Origin: Kingdonia uniflora
Lineage: Eukaryota > Streptophyta > Magnoliopsida > Ranunculales > Circaeasteraceae
Assembly (NCBI GenBank): GCA_014058105.1
Contig: JACGCM010000655.1
Location: forward strand, 248,001 to 312,000
Reading direction: 5' to 3'
Length of the DNA stretch: 64,000 nt
The position numbers and the translations under genes are program-made. A model generated the notes under the pieces. The model was not told the origin of the DNA. It saw only the letters and a list, made by a program, of their open reading frames with translations, and searched no databases. Shown here in pieces: positions 63,637 to 64,000 of this stretch. How positions within the stretch are numbered: the stretch's first letter is position 1; every line of letters begins with the position of its first letter.

Positions 63637-64000
63637 CCTTCTCAACACATCATCCCTATACTACTATAGGGCTTGAGTCTATGTCAATTAAAGAGACTCA
63701 AAAAGCATTACAAAGTCTTAATCAGACTCTATCATTTTTTGGATAAAAAAATAAGACTTTGTAAGTTTCATTATTTAATTAAATATCGAAATATGCAATG
63801 TGACTGATTTAAATAGAATTCCTTGCTTATATATGTGTGCATTTGTACATATATCATATATATCACAAGACTTATGATAAGAGATCAATTTTTCTGCTCC
63901 GACCCTTTGGTGAAAGAATAAAGTAAACTTGCGTACGGAGAAAGATATCTAGTTTTGTACCGTTCAAAAAAGTATAAGATAAAAAGTTAGGGAGTAAAAT
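63637..64000. other. Plastid trnL-trnF spacer with a 9-bp insertion
   Basis: The trnF upstream spacer continues beyond the window. CTTGCGTAC at 63,928-63,936 is flanked AGTAAA/GGAGAAAG, nearly the same downstream context as the rps16-intron insertion. Confidence 0.75.

Overview
The window is best read as a piece of an expanded angiosperm mitochondrial chromosome with a large block of plastid DNA at its right end. The left part, about 1-48,830, has almost no genes. It contains two mitochondrial-type tRNA genes, trnY-GUA (31,172-31,253) and trnG-GCC (35,795-35,866). The rest is a mosaic of very short dispersed repeats and local tandem duplications, with no convincing protein gene, rRNA or intron. 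Short-repeat pockets together with much plastid DNA recall published descriptions of the enlarged mitogenomes of Cucurbita, Cucumis and Silene. A eudicot host is likely from the plastid proteins, but the species is not established here.

The right part, about 48,835-64,000, is visibly AT-richer and plastid-derived (MTPT). From left to right it holds trnK-UUU with matK in its intron, rps16 with its group II intron, accD, rbcL, trnV-UAC, trnM-CAU, atpE, atpB, a 3' fragment of ndhK, ndhJ, trnF-GAA and part of the trnL-trnF spacer. Against the usual plastome order the accD-rbcL and ndhK-ndhJ-trnF pieces are inverted. trnV-trnM-atpE-atpB keeps its usual orientation. matK, accD, atpB and atpE carry in-frame stops (atpB also a frameshift). 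rbcL, rps16 and ndhJ are still open.

The outstanding feature is a 9-bp unit, CTTGCGTAC, that behaves like a mobile insertion. By hand count there are roughly 135 exact copies of the 11-mer ACTTGCGTACG on the two strands, plus about 18 one-base variants. Inside plastid genes, whose empty site is known from family conservation, each event added exactly 9 bp, usually between A and G. There are three such events in rbcL, five in matK (one nested inside another) and one in atpE. One is in the rps16 intron and one in the trnL-trnF spacer. A filled/empty pair exists within the window itself: 5,172-5,269 differs from 29,656-29,738 only by a CTTGCGTAC and a GGATCC. The 9-mer has no stop codon in any of six frames, so it can enter reading frames without closing them.

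Further short families are GGATCC (flanked A...T), CTAAACTAC/GTAGTTTAG, a TGTGTT-like unit, AATATACATTACG and the palindrome GCTTGCGCAAGC. CTAAACTAC stops at the plastid boundary, while CTTGCGTAC continues through it. This suggests that CTTGCGTAC remained active after the plastid DNA arrived.
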